Origin: Firmicutes bacterium UBA3930
Lineage (GTDB): Bacteria > Bacillota > Clostridia > Caldicoprobacterales > Caldicoprobacteraceae
NCBI GenBank assembly: GCA_002385885.1
Contig: DGEI01000046.1
Coordinates: 1 to 13,323 of the forward strand
Length of the DNA: 13,323 bases
Reading direction: 5' to 3'
Shown piece by piece: positions 7,040-13,323 of this stretch (the first letter of the stretch is position 1; each line of letters starts with the position of its first letter). A program made the translations under genes and the position numbers. The notes beneath the pieces are model-generated. The model was not told where the DNA came from, did no database searches, and saw only the letters and a list, made by a program, of their open reading frames with translations.

Positions 7040-7627
7040 TTATTGCTTTATTTCAAAAAACTTCATGCTGGAAATTTCCTTTTTTTCCTCTTCACCGACA
7101 ACCCAATGCTTCAGTGCTTTCCATCTATGTTTATACATTTTGAACTCCACAGCCGTGTATATGCTGCTATCCTGATACTTGTGCAGCGCATACATTACAA
7201 CTGTATCCCCGGTTTTGCCCTCAAAGGCCTGTTCTCCTATCGATACAGTGTATTTCTTCCCTTCTTCAAATCCGGCCTGTTCCAAATCGTTTTCACTTAT
7301 CGCCTGAAAATCTGTATCTATCAAATCCCTGTCAAGCAATATCTGCTTGTACTGTTCCAAATCAGTGTTCTGTTCCAGCTTCTGGCTAAATTCAGTCATC
7401 ACCTGCTCCATTACAAGCGGAACCTGGTAGCCAAGAGTAAAATTGTATAATGATATGATGAATACCAGTAGCAACACGCACATAACTACGGCGGCTCCCA
7501 ACCTAAGAAAAGCCCCTTGAACCTGCTTTTCCTTCCATTTCCGGTATACAGCCCGCCCCTGCAGTAGAATGATAGGTGCAAAGACCAGTATGCTGATAAG
7601 TATATAAACAATCCTGGTAGATTTCAA
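7040..7627 (-). CDS. Unrecognised membrane protein, last gene of the amino-acid ABC operon
   Basis: 195 residues; I do not recognise a family. Two hydrophobic segments (about 6-24 and 43-65) are separated by a short basic loop (RKWKEKQ). They are followed by a soluble, mostly charged domain of about 130 residues, predicted by the positive-inside pattern to lie outside the membrane. There is no lipobox and no catalytic motif I can name. The start is TTG, supported by GAGGGGG (7642-7636) eight bases upstream; an ATG at 7634 is in a different frame. Only 15 bp separate it from the ATPase stop, so it is very likely cotranscribed. It could be an accessory or sensor subunit of the transporter, but nothing in the sequence proves this. 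Confidence 0.75.
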   Translation of the reverse strand: MKSTRIVYILISILVFAPIILLQGRAVYRKWKEKQVQGAFLRLGAAVVMCVLLLVFIISLYNFTLGYQVPLVMEQVMTEFSQKLEQNTDLEQYKQILLDRDLIDTDFQAISENDLEQAGFEEGKKYTVSIGEQAFEGKTGDTVVMYALHKYQDSSIYTAVEFKMYKHRWKALKHWVVGEEEKKEISSMKFFEIKQ

Positions 7628-7642
7628 AATCCATTCCCCCTC

Positions 7643-8365
7643 TTACAAAACCTTACTCAGAAAAGCCCTGGTTCGTTCCTTTTTAGGATTACTAAACATT
7701 TCTTCGGGCGTACCTTCCTCCGCAATGATACCTTCATCCATGAACAGAATCCTGTTGCCCACTTCCCTTGCAAAGCCCATCTCATGAGTTACCACTACCA
7801 TGGTCATACCCTCATGAGCCAGCTGTTTCATTACTGCCAACACCTCTCCAACCATCTCAGGATCCAATGCGGACGTTGGTTCGTCAAACAGCATGATTTC
7901 CGGATCCATAGCCAATGCGCGTGCAATAGCCACCCTCTGCTTCTGGCCTCCTGAAAGCTGGCTGGGATAAACATCATCCTTATCGGGCAAACCAACTTTC
8001 CTCAAAAGCTCAACAGCCTTTTTTCTTGCTTCATCCTGAGGCATTCCCTTTACCCTGACAGGCGCAAGCATTATATTTTCTGTTGCTGTCATATGAGGAA
8101 ACAGGTTAAACTGCTGGAACACCATACCTACCTTTTGGCGCAGTTTATTTATGTCCTTCATATGTTCTGTAATAGAAACACCACCAATATAAATTTCGCC
8201 TTTGGTTGGTTCCTCAAGCAGATTCAGGCAGCGCAGAAAGGTACTCTTTCCCGAACCGCTGGCCCCTATTATGCACACCACTTCACCTTTTTTAATCTCA
8301 TTATTGACACCTTTCAGAACTTGCAGATTGCCAAAATACTTATGAAGATCAACTACCTTAATCAC
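7643..8365 (-). CDS. Polar amino-acid ABC transporter ATP-binding protein (GlnQ/HisP type)
   Basis: 240 residues, normal for the family. Visible motifs are Walker A GASGSGKST (34-42), the Q-loop 'FQQFNLFPH' near 83-91, signature LSGGQ (137-141), Walker B 'IMLFDEP' (157-163), the D-loop SALD, and switch His194 in 'VVTHEMGFA'. The dimer powers uptake of an amino acid through the membrane permease. The start is GTG, with GGAGG (8380-8376) ten bases upstream, and it overlaps the permease stop by eight bases, which suggests translational coupling. The substrate cannot be read from the ATPase. Confidence 0.95.
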   Translation of the reverse strand: MIKVVDLHKYFGNLQVLKGVNNEIKKGEVVCIIGASGSGKSTFLRCLNLLEEPTKGEIYIGGVSITEHMKDINKLRQKVGMVFQQFNLFPHMTATENIMLAPVRVKGMPQDEARKKAVELLRKVGLPDKDDVYPSQLSGGQKQRVAIARALAMDPEIMLFDEPTSALDPEMVGEVLAVMKQLAHEGMTMVVVTHEMGFAREVGNRILFMDEGIIAEEGTPEEMFSNPKKERTRAFLSKVL

Positions 8366-9071
8366 TTTGCCTCAGCCTCCTCTCCAGTCTTCCCATAAAG
8401 GCTGTCAATATCGAAGTAATATACAGGTAGATAAGCGCTACCAGTATAAATGGTGTATAAGGATCAAAGGTCCTTCCCCGCACGATCGTTCCGGCACGGG
8501 TTAAGTCATCCAATGCAATGTATCCTGCTATAGCCGTTTCCTTAAGGAGCACAATAAATTCGCTGACCAGTGCCGGCAGTATATTCTTTATGGCCTGAGG
8601 CACAATCACATAGCGCATGGACTGATAATATGAGAGGCCTAAGGACCTGGCAGCCTCCATCTGGCCTTTATCAACAGCAAGTATTCCGGCTCGTATAAGC
8701 TCGGTTACATAAGCTCCGCTGTTTATGCCAAATGCTATCGATGCAACCAGAATTTTGGGCAGATGGCTGCTCCCCAGGATGGCATAATATATAACTATTA
8801 ACTGGACTACTGAGGGCGTACCCCGTATGACATCGGTATAAGCAGTTGCTATCCTGTTCAGTATCCTGTTATTGGTAAGTTTTGATATAGCCATAAGAAG
8901 GCCTATTGCGACCCCTATTAATGCCGCAAAGACAGTAAGCTGTATGGACACTTTAAAACCGTTTACAAACAAAAGGTACCTGTCTTCTCGAATAAGATTA
9001 TAAAAAATTGCATCTGATAATACTTTAAAAATCCCCTCCAGCAAGGTGTTCAATCCCTCCCCACTAATCAA
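8358..9071 (-). CDS. Polar amino-acid ABC transporter permease (GlnP/HisM type)
   Basis: Up to 237 residues with about five membrane segments (near 35-61, 86-101, 104-125, 163-183, 207-226). The cytoplasmic EAA loop that contacts the ATPase is at 139-160 (EAARSLG...VPQA). A single permease gene suggests a homodimer channel. The start is uncertain. TTG 9071 gives the full length but has no upstream ribosome binding site, while GGGGAGG at 9060-9054 would better serve a TTG near 9044 (residue 10). It lies downstream of the binding protein, beyond a 12-bp hairpin, and overlaps the ATPase gene by eight bases. Confidence 0.92.
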   Translation of the reverse strand: MISGEGLNTLLEGIFKVLSDAIFYNLIREDRYLLFVNGFKVSIQLTVFAALIGVAIGLLMAISKLTNNRILNRIATAYTDVIRGTPSVVQLIVIYYAILGSSHLPKILVASIAFGINSGAYVTELIRAGILAVDKGQMEAARSLGLSYYQSMRYVIVPQAIKNILPALVSEFIVLLKETAIAGYIALDDLTRAGTIVRGRTFDPYTPFILVALIYLYITSILTAFMGRLERRLRQSD

Positions 9072-9099
9072 CGCATCATATCTGATTATAATAAACTAA

Positions 9100-9135
9100 A
9101 TAAGCTAGCATCGGCTTTACCCAATGCTAGCTTAT
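9100..9135 (-). terminator. Intercistronic hairpin between binding-protein and permease genes
   Basis: A perfect 12-bp stem (9100-9111 with 9124-9135) with a 12-base loop, followed on the minus strand by a T-rich stretch (TTTAGTTTAT). It lies in the 88-bp gap between the two genes. Such partial terminators or 3'-protective stems commonly make the binding protein more abundant than the membrane subunits. Confidence 0.75.
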
Positions 9136-9159
9136 GCCGGATCCATCTTAGTTTTATGC

Positions 9160-9918
9160 TTAATCTCCAATGGAATACTTATTTACAAGCTCTTCTATCT
9201 CTCCACTCGCCTTCATTTCAGAAAGTACCTCGTTTATAACTTTCTGCAGCTCGGTGTCGCCTTTGCGTACCGCCAGGGCGTACTCTTCATTCTCTGCGGG
9301 TTTCTCATCCAGTATCTTAACCTCCGGATTCTTTTCAGCTAACAATTGAGCCGGGAGATTGTCAATGATCACAGCATCAATGTTGCCGTTCTTCAGATCC
9401 ATTACGGCTTCCATACCATTATTATAGCGTTCGACTTCGGCATCTTCAATATCCGAGGCAACAAAATCACCGGTAGTGGCATTCTGTACGCCAATTTTCT
9501 TGCCTGCCAGATCATCGGGGCCTTTTATCTCTTCATTGTCCTGCGTCACCATTATAACCTGTACAGCTGTAAAGTAGGTATCGGTAAATAGTACCTGTTC
9601 GGCTCTATCGGGTTTTACAGTAAAGCCGGCTGCTATAAAATCAATTTTTCCTGATTTTAAAGCTGACATGAGGGCTTCAAATTCCATGTCCTCAACTACC
9701 AGCTCCACACCCAGCTTGTCAGCAATACGTTGGGCAATATCGGCATCGATGCCGATTACCTTATCTCCCTGTCTCATCTCAAAAGGGGCAAAAGCAGCAT
9801 TGGTACCCCATACTATTTTATTGGTATCCTTGATTCTTTTCATAGTATTTATCTTTGAACAACCAATAAATGAAAACACCAATATCAATGCCAGAAGGCA
9901 AATCAGTATCCGTTTCAT
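9160..9918 (-). CDS. Polar amino-acid ABC transporter substrate-binding lipoprotein
   Basis: 252 residues. The N-terminus is a lipoprotein signal: MKR, a hydrophobic core, then 'SFIGC' with Cys20 as the likely lipidated residue (Phe at -3 is atypical). The mature part is a family-3 solute-binding protein with 'WGTNAAFAPFEM', 'GIDADIAQRIADKLG', 'DFIAAGFTVKPDRAEQVLFT' and 'GKKIGVQNATTGD' marking the usual amino-acid-binding fold. It captures the substrate outside the membrane and delivers it to the permease. An ATG at 9927 lies directly against the ribosome binding site GGGAGGAG (9935-9928), so ATG 9918, nine bases from it, is the better start. A strong promoter lies at 9967-9995. The ligand is not determinable by eye. 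Confidence 0.95.
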   Translation of the reverse strand: MKRILICLLALILVFSFIGCSKINTMKRIKDTNKIVWGTNAAFAPFEMRQGDKVIGIDADIAQRIADKLGVELVVEDMEFEALMSALKSGKIDFIAAGFTVKPDRAEQVLFTDTYFTAVQVIMVTQDNEEIKGPDDLAGKKIGVQNATTGDFVASDIEDAEVERYNNGMEAVMDLKNGNIDAVIIDNLPAQLLAEKNPEVKILDEKPAENEEYALAVRKGDTELQKVINEVLSEMKASGEIEELVNKYSIGD

Positions 9919-9966
9919 ATAAAACATCTCCTCCCAATTTCTTCTCCGACATAATGTACATTGTTA

Positions 9967-9995
9967 ATTATAAACGAATAATTACAAAAAATCAA
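9967..9995 (-). promoter_or_regulatory. Sigma-A promoter of the amino-acid ABC operon
   Basis: On the minus strand TTGATT (9995-9990) and a perfect TATAAT (9972-9967) are separated by exactly 17 bp. The predicted start near 9960 gives a leader of about 40 nt before the binding-protein ATG. Confidence 0.8.
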
Positions 9996-10023
9996 TGCAT
10001 ATTTATAAATTAAATAATTCCTG

Positions 10024-10050
10024 AAAGTTTGACATATGGTGTCAAATTTT
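10024..10050. promoter_or_regulatory. Palindrome upstream of the ABC operon promoter
   Basis: TTTGACA (10028-10034) and TGTCAAA (10040-10046) form a perfect 7-bp inverted repeat with a 5-base spacer, extended outwards by a G-T pair and three A-T pairs. It lies about 30 bp upstream of the -35 of the binding-protein promoter. The right arm is followed by a short T-run, so it may be an operator or a weak plus-strand terminator with no gene to serve. Confidence 0.45.
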
Positions 10051-10079
10051 TCTAATTAACACTTTTCACACTGTGCATA

Positions 10080-10155
10080 TGTGAATAAAATTATTGTGTA
10101 TAATGTGGATAACCTTGTGTATAACATGACTTTTGGCTGTTTTTCTTGTGGATAA
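10080..10155 (+). other. Cluster of five DnaA-box-like 9-mers
   Basis: TGTGNATAA, the complement of the DnaA-box consensus TTATNCACA, occurs five times in the same orientation: 10080-10088 (N=A), 10095-10103 (T), 10104-10112 (G), 10116-10124 (T) and 10147-10155 (G). The G copies are the perfect high-affinity form. A near match overlaps the left end (10072-10080). The stretch is non-coding and AT-rich, between the terminator of the zinc-ribbon gene and the ABC operon promoter. dnaA is not in the window, so a DnaA-binding cluster is more likely than a main origin. Confidence 0.65.
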
Positions 10156-10202
10156 ATCATTAATAACTCATTGCAACCATTATTTACCACCCAATTATTC
10201 GA

Positions 10203-10244
10203 CAAACAAAAAACAAAAAACCCTGGTTTTTAATCACCAGGGTT
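10203..10244 (-). terminator. Terminator of the zinc-ribbon gene
   Basis: A 9-bp perfect stem (10219-10227 with 10236-10244) with an 8-base loop. On the minus strand it is followed by long U-tracts (A-runs 10207-10220 on the plus strand, each broken by single C). It lies about 57 bp past the stop codon at 10301. Confidence 0.88.
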
Positions 10245-10300
10245 CAATCTGACCAATTTATCTATCAAATTATCTAGTATACTTAATTATACTTTGAGAA

Positions 10301-10579
10301 TTATCTGTGATTTTGGTAACAATCACTGCAATAGACTGGTCTGTCATCTCTTGGAACAAAAGGAACTCTGGCAGGACCGCCACAGTCTGCACATACTGCA
10401 TCATACATCTCTCTTCTGGCCCCATCGCCTCTCCTGTTTGCCTTTCTTGCATCACGGCAAGGTTTGCAACGGACAGGTTCATTTTGGAAACCTCTCTCTG
10501 CATAGAATTCCTGTTCCCCGGCAGTAAAAATAAAACTTTCACCGCAATCTCTACATACTAACTCTTTGTCTTGATACAT
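10301..10579 (-). CDS. Small double zinc-ribbon protein of unknown function
   Basis: 92 residues with eight cysteines in four CxxC pairs: C9/C12 with C38/C41, and C63/C66 with C84/C87. This gives two four-Cys zinc sites. The first half resembles the short 'probable zinc-ribbon' proteins of Clostridia, with 'FTAGEQEFYAERGFQNEPVRC' style spacing. The second half, 'CADCGG..VPF.P...RPVYCSDC', is a known companion ribbon. A basic stretch (RKANRRGDGARR, 45-56) joins them. No catalytic motif is visible. Nucleic-acid or protein binding is inference. GTGAGGG (10595-10589) sits nine bases before the ATG. It is a single gene with its own terminator, lying between the flagellar block and the ABC operon. 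Confidence 0.85.
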   Translation of the reverse strand: MYQDKELVCRDCGESFIFTAGEQEFYAERGFQNEPVRCKPCRDARKANRRGDGARREMYDAVCADCGGPARVPFVPRDDRPVYCSDCYQNHR

Positions 10580-11017
10580 GGAAATAATCCCTCACTTTGA
10601 TATTATTTTACCTTGCTCACTACCCGGCATACCGGTCCTCCCCTGCATCTATAACCTCTTAAAGTGTAACACCCTCTTGACATATGGCCCACAGCAGGGT
10701 AGAGAAATATGATAAGTGACCGGGAATATCGTTTATGTCTTGCGGTATATTTCCTCAGGGATTATTTCCTATGGAAAAACCGGGACAGATACAAAACAAA
10801 AACGCTATTTCACTATCAGGTTCTACTGCCTGCAACACCATTGCCTCATAGTCTATCGGAGTTAAGGTTCAACTTAAACCAAATACCCGCTGGACTATAA
10901 CAGATGATCTAGATTTAGGTTAAGCCAACAGCCAAATACTGAGCACGTATTTACATTATATACTTAACGCCCTCAAAATACAACCATAAACTTAAATTTT
11001 TCTTATCAGATTTCTGC
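10580..11017. other. Gap of about 440 bp with a possible minus-strand promoter but no convincing gene
   Basis: No frame on either strand here looks like a real protein. The best structured items are a minus-strand promoter at 10955-10983, a 6-bp hairpin at 10934-10952 (AAATAC/GTATTT), and the ribosome binding site of the zinc-ribbon gene at 10595-10589. No clear terminator follows the FlgN-like stop at 11018. The stretch could be a long leader of the zinc-ribbon gene or contain a small RNA. I do not recognise tmRNA, RNase P RNA, SRP RNA or a T-box in it. Confidence 0.4.
10955..10983 (-). promoter_or_regulatory. Candidate sigma-A promoter downstream of the flagellar block
   Basis: On the minus strand TTGTAT (10983-10978) is 17 bp from a perfect TATAAT (10960-10955). 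The nearest gene on that strand is the zinc-ribbon gene, about 370 bp downstream, so any transcript would have a long leader. Confidence 0.45.
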
Positions 11018-11518
11018 CTACTCCCGCTTGTCAATAAAAAACCCTTCAGTTTGTTGATTTAGCTGCCTATAAGCTTTATATCCCCTTTTCCCCTTGTTTA
11101 TGCCGCTCAGTTTAGTTTTTACTCCCTCAATAACAGACATGACCCGTTTTTGGTTTTCTTTTTCCATAGCATAAACAGTATTAATCAATTCCTTCTGTAT
11201 ATCCATTGCATCAAGCAGCTGCATATATAAAGTGTTTTCGGAATGATCATTATCCGTTCCATTGTCATGTCCGGTACACGCCATCTGCTCTTTTATATTA
11301 TGAAATACATGGGCAAACTCCCGATCTATTGCATTTATCTCATCAATAAGCCTTTGCTTGTCGTTTATGTATGTCAAAAGCTGTTCAGCCTTATCAGCCG
11401 CCAACACTTTGGATTGCTTCTGAGTAATGCTTAGGATTTCCTCCAGGCGCTTCTTTTTTATGCATGCAAGCTCCAGTGCCCTTCCAAGATCACTTCCAGC
11501 CGCAGCCATGCTAGCCAC
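11018..11518 (-). CDS. FlgN-like flagellar export chaperone
   Basis: 166 residues, rich in predicted helix, with long coiled-coil-like stretches (about 9-75 and 98-140). The C-terminal block 'KGYKAY'-like (RGYKAYRQL) followed by 'FFIDKRE' resembles the conserved tail of FlgN-family proteins, which chaperone the hook-filament junction proteins FlgK and FlgL. The position directly after fliS also allows a FliT-like role. The GTG at 11518 overlaps the fliS stop by eight bases; AAGGAAGG upstream is compatible with it, and ATG 11509 (163 residues) is a nearly equal alternative. No terminator follows. Confidence 0.65.
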   Translation of the reverse strand: MASMAAAGSDLGRALELACIKKKRLEEILSITQKQSKVLAADKAEQLLTYINDKQRLIDEINAIDREFAHVFHNIKEQMACTGHDNGTDNDHSENTLYMQLLDAMDIQKELINTVYAMEKENQKRVMSVIEGVKTKLSGINKGKRGYKAYRQLNQQTEGFFIDKRE

Positions 11519-11924
11519 CTATTCCTTCCTTATACGTCTGTTTATATATCTGTCTTCGCGTGTTCTTAACAGCCTCAGCCCAGGTATCACGTAGTTCGGT
11601 AAGAAGCTCCAGAACCTCCTGAAGTATATCCGCATCCTTCTGAATATTTGCCTCTATAAGCTGTCCGTGCATATAATCGTACAGTGCTAACAAATTCTGG
11701 GATATTTCATAGTTCATATCCAATGTGGACATAAACTCGAGTATTATGTCCTGAGCCCTTATTATGGCGTCATGTGCTTCTTGCATATTCTTATTATTAA
11801 TACGCTCTACAGCCTGCTTTATAAAGCGTATGCAGCCGTCATAAAGCATAACCACAAGCTCCCCCGGGCTTGCAGTGTTAACATTCTGCTGTTGATACTG
11901 CTGATATGGATTGTTTAGTGCCAT
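11511..11924 (-). CDS. fliS: Flagellar export chaperone FliS
   Basis: 137 residues, a typical length. The N-terminus 'NPYQQYQQQNVNTASPGELV' and the following 'MLYDGCIRFIKQAVERI' are characteristic of FliS, a four-helix-bundle chaperone that binds the C-terminus of flagellin in the cytoplasm and prevents early polymerisation before export. AAGGGGG (11940-11934) lies nine bases before the ATG. It follows fliD by 175 bp and overlaps the FlgN-like gene by eight bases, which is the usual fliD-fliS order with a small chaperone gene after it. Confidence 0.96.
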   Translation of the reverse strand: MALNNPYQQYQQQNVNTASPGELVVMLYDGCIRFIKQAVERINNKNMQEAHDAIIRAQDIILEFMSTLDMNYEISQNLLALYDYMHGQLIEANIQKDADILQEVLELLTELRDTWAEAVKNTRRQIYKQTYKEGIGG

Positions 11925-11985
11925 ATGATATTACCCCCTTGGAACACAAGCTTATAAATCAAGCGTTCTCATGTTTTATTTCTCT

Positions 11986-12024
11986 GCTGAGCCTGCAGTA
12001 CCCGCCTAAACTGTCATACTCAGC
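11986..12024 (-). other. Imperfect hairpin between fliD and fliS
   Basis: GCTGAG (11986-11991) and CTCAGC (12019-12024) form a 6-bp stem, with a possible inner CAGT/ACTG stem on the minus strand. No U-tract follows, so this is not a convincing terminator. The rest of the 175-bp gap shows no gene and no clear sigma-D promoter. Confidence 0.3.
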
Positions 12025-12099
12025 CTATATCTCTTTAGTCCACAATGTTTACAGATGCTTATCTATATTAATCATGAACCATACTGAATGCTCACGTAA

Positions 12100-13323
12100 T
12101 TAGTACTGATACAGGCCCATCTGCTGCATGAGCCACATGCTCTGCGCATTCATCTGCTGAATAGCCCTCTCAAGGGCGGTAAACTGCGCCCAGTACCTGT
12201 TTTCCTGCCTTATCAGTGCTTCCACGGCCGCATCTATTCTTTTGTCCAGCCTTCTAAGCTCCTCATCCATCAGATTCTGAAATTCGGTGATATCACCCAC
12301 GATACCGGCTTTTTCAAGCAGGATACCCTTTTTACCTCTGCTGTCCCTGGTAGTCCGTATGTTATCCATGAGTATATCAGAAATCCTGTGCAAAAGGCCC
12401 GATTGGTTATACCTCTGCATTCGCAACTCGGAATCCAGGTCTGGTGAATAATCAATGTCGGATTTCTTTATAAAAAGGTCCATTACTTGATCCGTATTAT
12501 TCCGCAGCGCTTCTTTCAGCTTGCTTTCATCAATATGAAGCTTGCCCCTCTCAAAATATAAGCCGGTAGTAATTCCAATGGAAGAAAGGCTTATACCCAC
12601 ATCCTGTACAGCATCATTCAAAGCCCTCCGCATATTATAGACTATGTTCTGAAGTACGGAATCACTTCTGAGGAGTCCGCTTTTTGCCCTTTCTTCCCAC
12701 AGCTCTATCTCCTTCTCGCTCATCTCATTCTTCTGTGCATCGGTCAAAGGCAGGTAATTACGGAATCGCTCCTCATTGAGTTTGTTGTTTATCCTGTCGA
12801 TAAGTTCATTGTACTTGTCCACAAAATTCTTTACAGCATCATATGCCTTGTCCACATCCTGTGCAACCGTTATGGAAACAGGCGCCGCTCCGTCCGGTGT
12901 GGTATTTTTAAGCGTATAGGTAATACCGTCAATGATAAAAGTATTCTCAGAACTTTGCCACAGGATACTGTTATCAGGATCACCCGGATCACTGCTACCT
13001 ATTTTCCCGAAATACACCCTTGCATCAGTGCCGGATATCTTCTCTGCATCATCGGCCGCCAGGCCTATATCTTGCAGAAAGGTTCCCGATATATCTTCCA
13101 GCGTTATATCGGCAGCTGCACCGGTTGCCTTGGTCTGAAGTATAAACCTTTTTTCTATACCGGAATAAAACATGCTGACTCCGGCTTCGCTGTTTGTGTT
13201 TATGAGATTCATGAATTGGCGCATGGTTGTCTTTGCCGGATCTATGACCACGGTGTCACCTGGCAGCTCCCCGCCCTCCGCTGGCGTACCTATCAAAAAC
13301 CCGACTCCATTGATTGAAAACTC
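12100..13323 (-). CDS. fliD: Flagellar filament cap protein FliD (C-terminal part, runs off the window)
   Basis: 407 codons are visible. The frame is open to the window edge with no ribosome binding site at the internal TTG 13296, so the N-terminal part is missing rather than the gene being short. Visible are a central variable domain with 'DPAKTTMRQFMNLINT' and 'GVSMFYSGIEKRF', then the FliD C-terminal domain beginning near 'FIIDGITYTLKN', with 'VDKYNELIDRINNKL', 'RSDSVLQNIVYNMRRAL' and 'SSIGITTG', and a C-terminal coiled coil ending 'QQMGLYQY'. FliD caps the growing filament outside the cell and guides flagellin assembly. It is followed by fliS and a FlgN-like gene on the same strand. Confidence 0.95.
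   Translation of the reverse strand, partial: EFSINGVGFLIGTPAEGGELPGDTVVIDPAKTTMRQFMNLINTNSEAGVSMFYSGIEKRFILQTKATGAAADITLEDISGTFLQDIGLAADDAEKISGTDARVYFGKIGSSDPGDPDNSILWQSSENTFIIDGITYTLKNTTPDGAAPVSITVAQDVDKAYDAVKNFVDKYNELIDRINNKLNEERFRNYLPLTDAQKNEMSEKEIELWEERAKSGLLRSDSVLQNIVYNMRRALNDAVQDVGISLSSIGITTGLYFERGKLHIDESKLKEALRNNTDQVMDLFIKKSDIDYSPDLDSELRMQRYNQSGLLHRISDILMDNIRTTRDSRGKKGILLEKAGIVGDITEFQNLMDEELRRLDKRIDAAVEALIRQENRYWAQFTALERAIQQMNAQSMWLMQQMGLYQY

Noticed and set aside
10080..10155. Chromosomal origin of replication
   Set aside because: DnaA boxes alone do not make oriC; dnaA, dnaN, rpmH and gyrase genes are absent, and I see no clear unwinding element with DnaA-trio repeats.
10709..10900. 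63-codon plus-strand frame in the gap upstream of the zinc-ribbon gene
   Set aside because: No good ribosome binding site, no recognisable family and unremarkable composition; a TTGACA at 10677-10682 has no acceptable -10.
11925..12099. Sigma-D promoter between fliD and fliS
   Set aside because: TAAA-like and GATAT-like elements occur, but with wrong spacing and poor -10 agreement with GCCGATAA.
13294..13296. TTG as the true start of FliD
   Set aside because: The frame stays open to the window edge, there is no ribosome binding site, and the N-terminal FliD domain would be missing.

Overview
The window looks like chromosomal DNA of a motile, probably endospore-forming member of the Clostridia (Bacillota). 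The base composition is low to moderate in G+C, most genes have strong AGGAGG-type ribosome binding sites, and GTG and TTG starts are common. Long-form HPF, secA directly followed by a frameshifted prfB, and a short Spo0E-like phosphatase all fit this group. No species is claimed.

Layout from left to right. A tRNA-Pro(GGG) with promoter and terminator (74-196) is followed by a sparse stretch and a plus-strand ferritin-like/rubrerythrin-type gene with a Tyr/Asn/Gly-rich tail (553-1200). A shared terminator separates it from a convergent minus-strand block: hpf (6524-5988), secA (5791-3107), prfB with a programmed +1 frameshift (3044-1940) and cheW (1731-1282). Next comes a small plus-strand Spo0E-like gene (6780-6944). 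It converges on a minus-strand operon for polar amino-acid uptake: a lipoprotein binding protein (9918), permease, ATPase, and an unrecognised two-helix membrane protein ending at 7040. Upstream of this operon lies a non-coding stretch holding five DnaA-box-like 9-mers in 76 bp. Then follow a double zinc-ribbon gene (10579-10301), a gap of about 440 bp, and a flagellar block on the minus strand: a FlgN-like chaperone, fliS and a fliD that runs off the right edge.

How the genes work together. FliD (filament cap), FliS (flagellin chaperone) and the FlgN-like protein belong to late flagellar assembly, and CheW couples receptors to CheA, so motility genes bracket the window. SecA, RF2 and HPF are housekeeping functions of secretion, translation termination and ribosome hibernation. 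The ABC operon imports an amino acid. Spo0E-like proteins dephosphorylate Spo0A~P and so delay sporulation.

I see no CRISPR array, transposase, phage gene or toxin-antitoxin pair. The least ordinary items are the DnaA-box cluster at 10080-10155, the YNG-tailed ferritin-like protein, and a sigma-B/F-type promoter in front of hpf. Most of the rest is conserved core chromosome.
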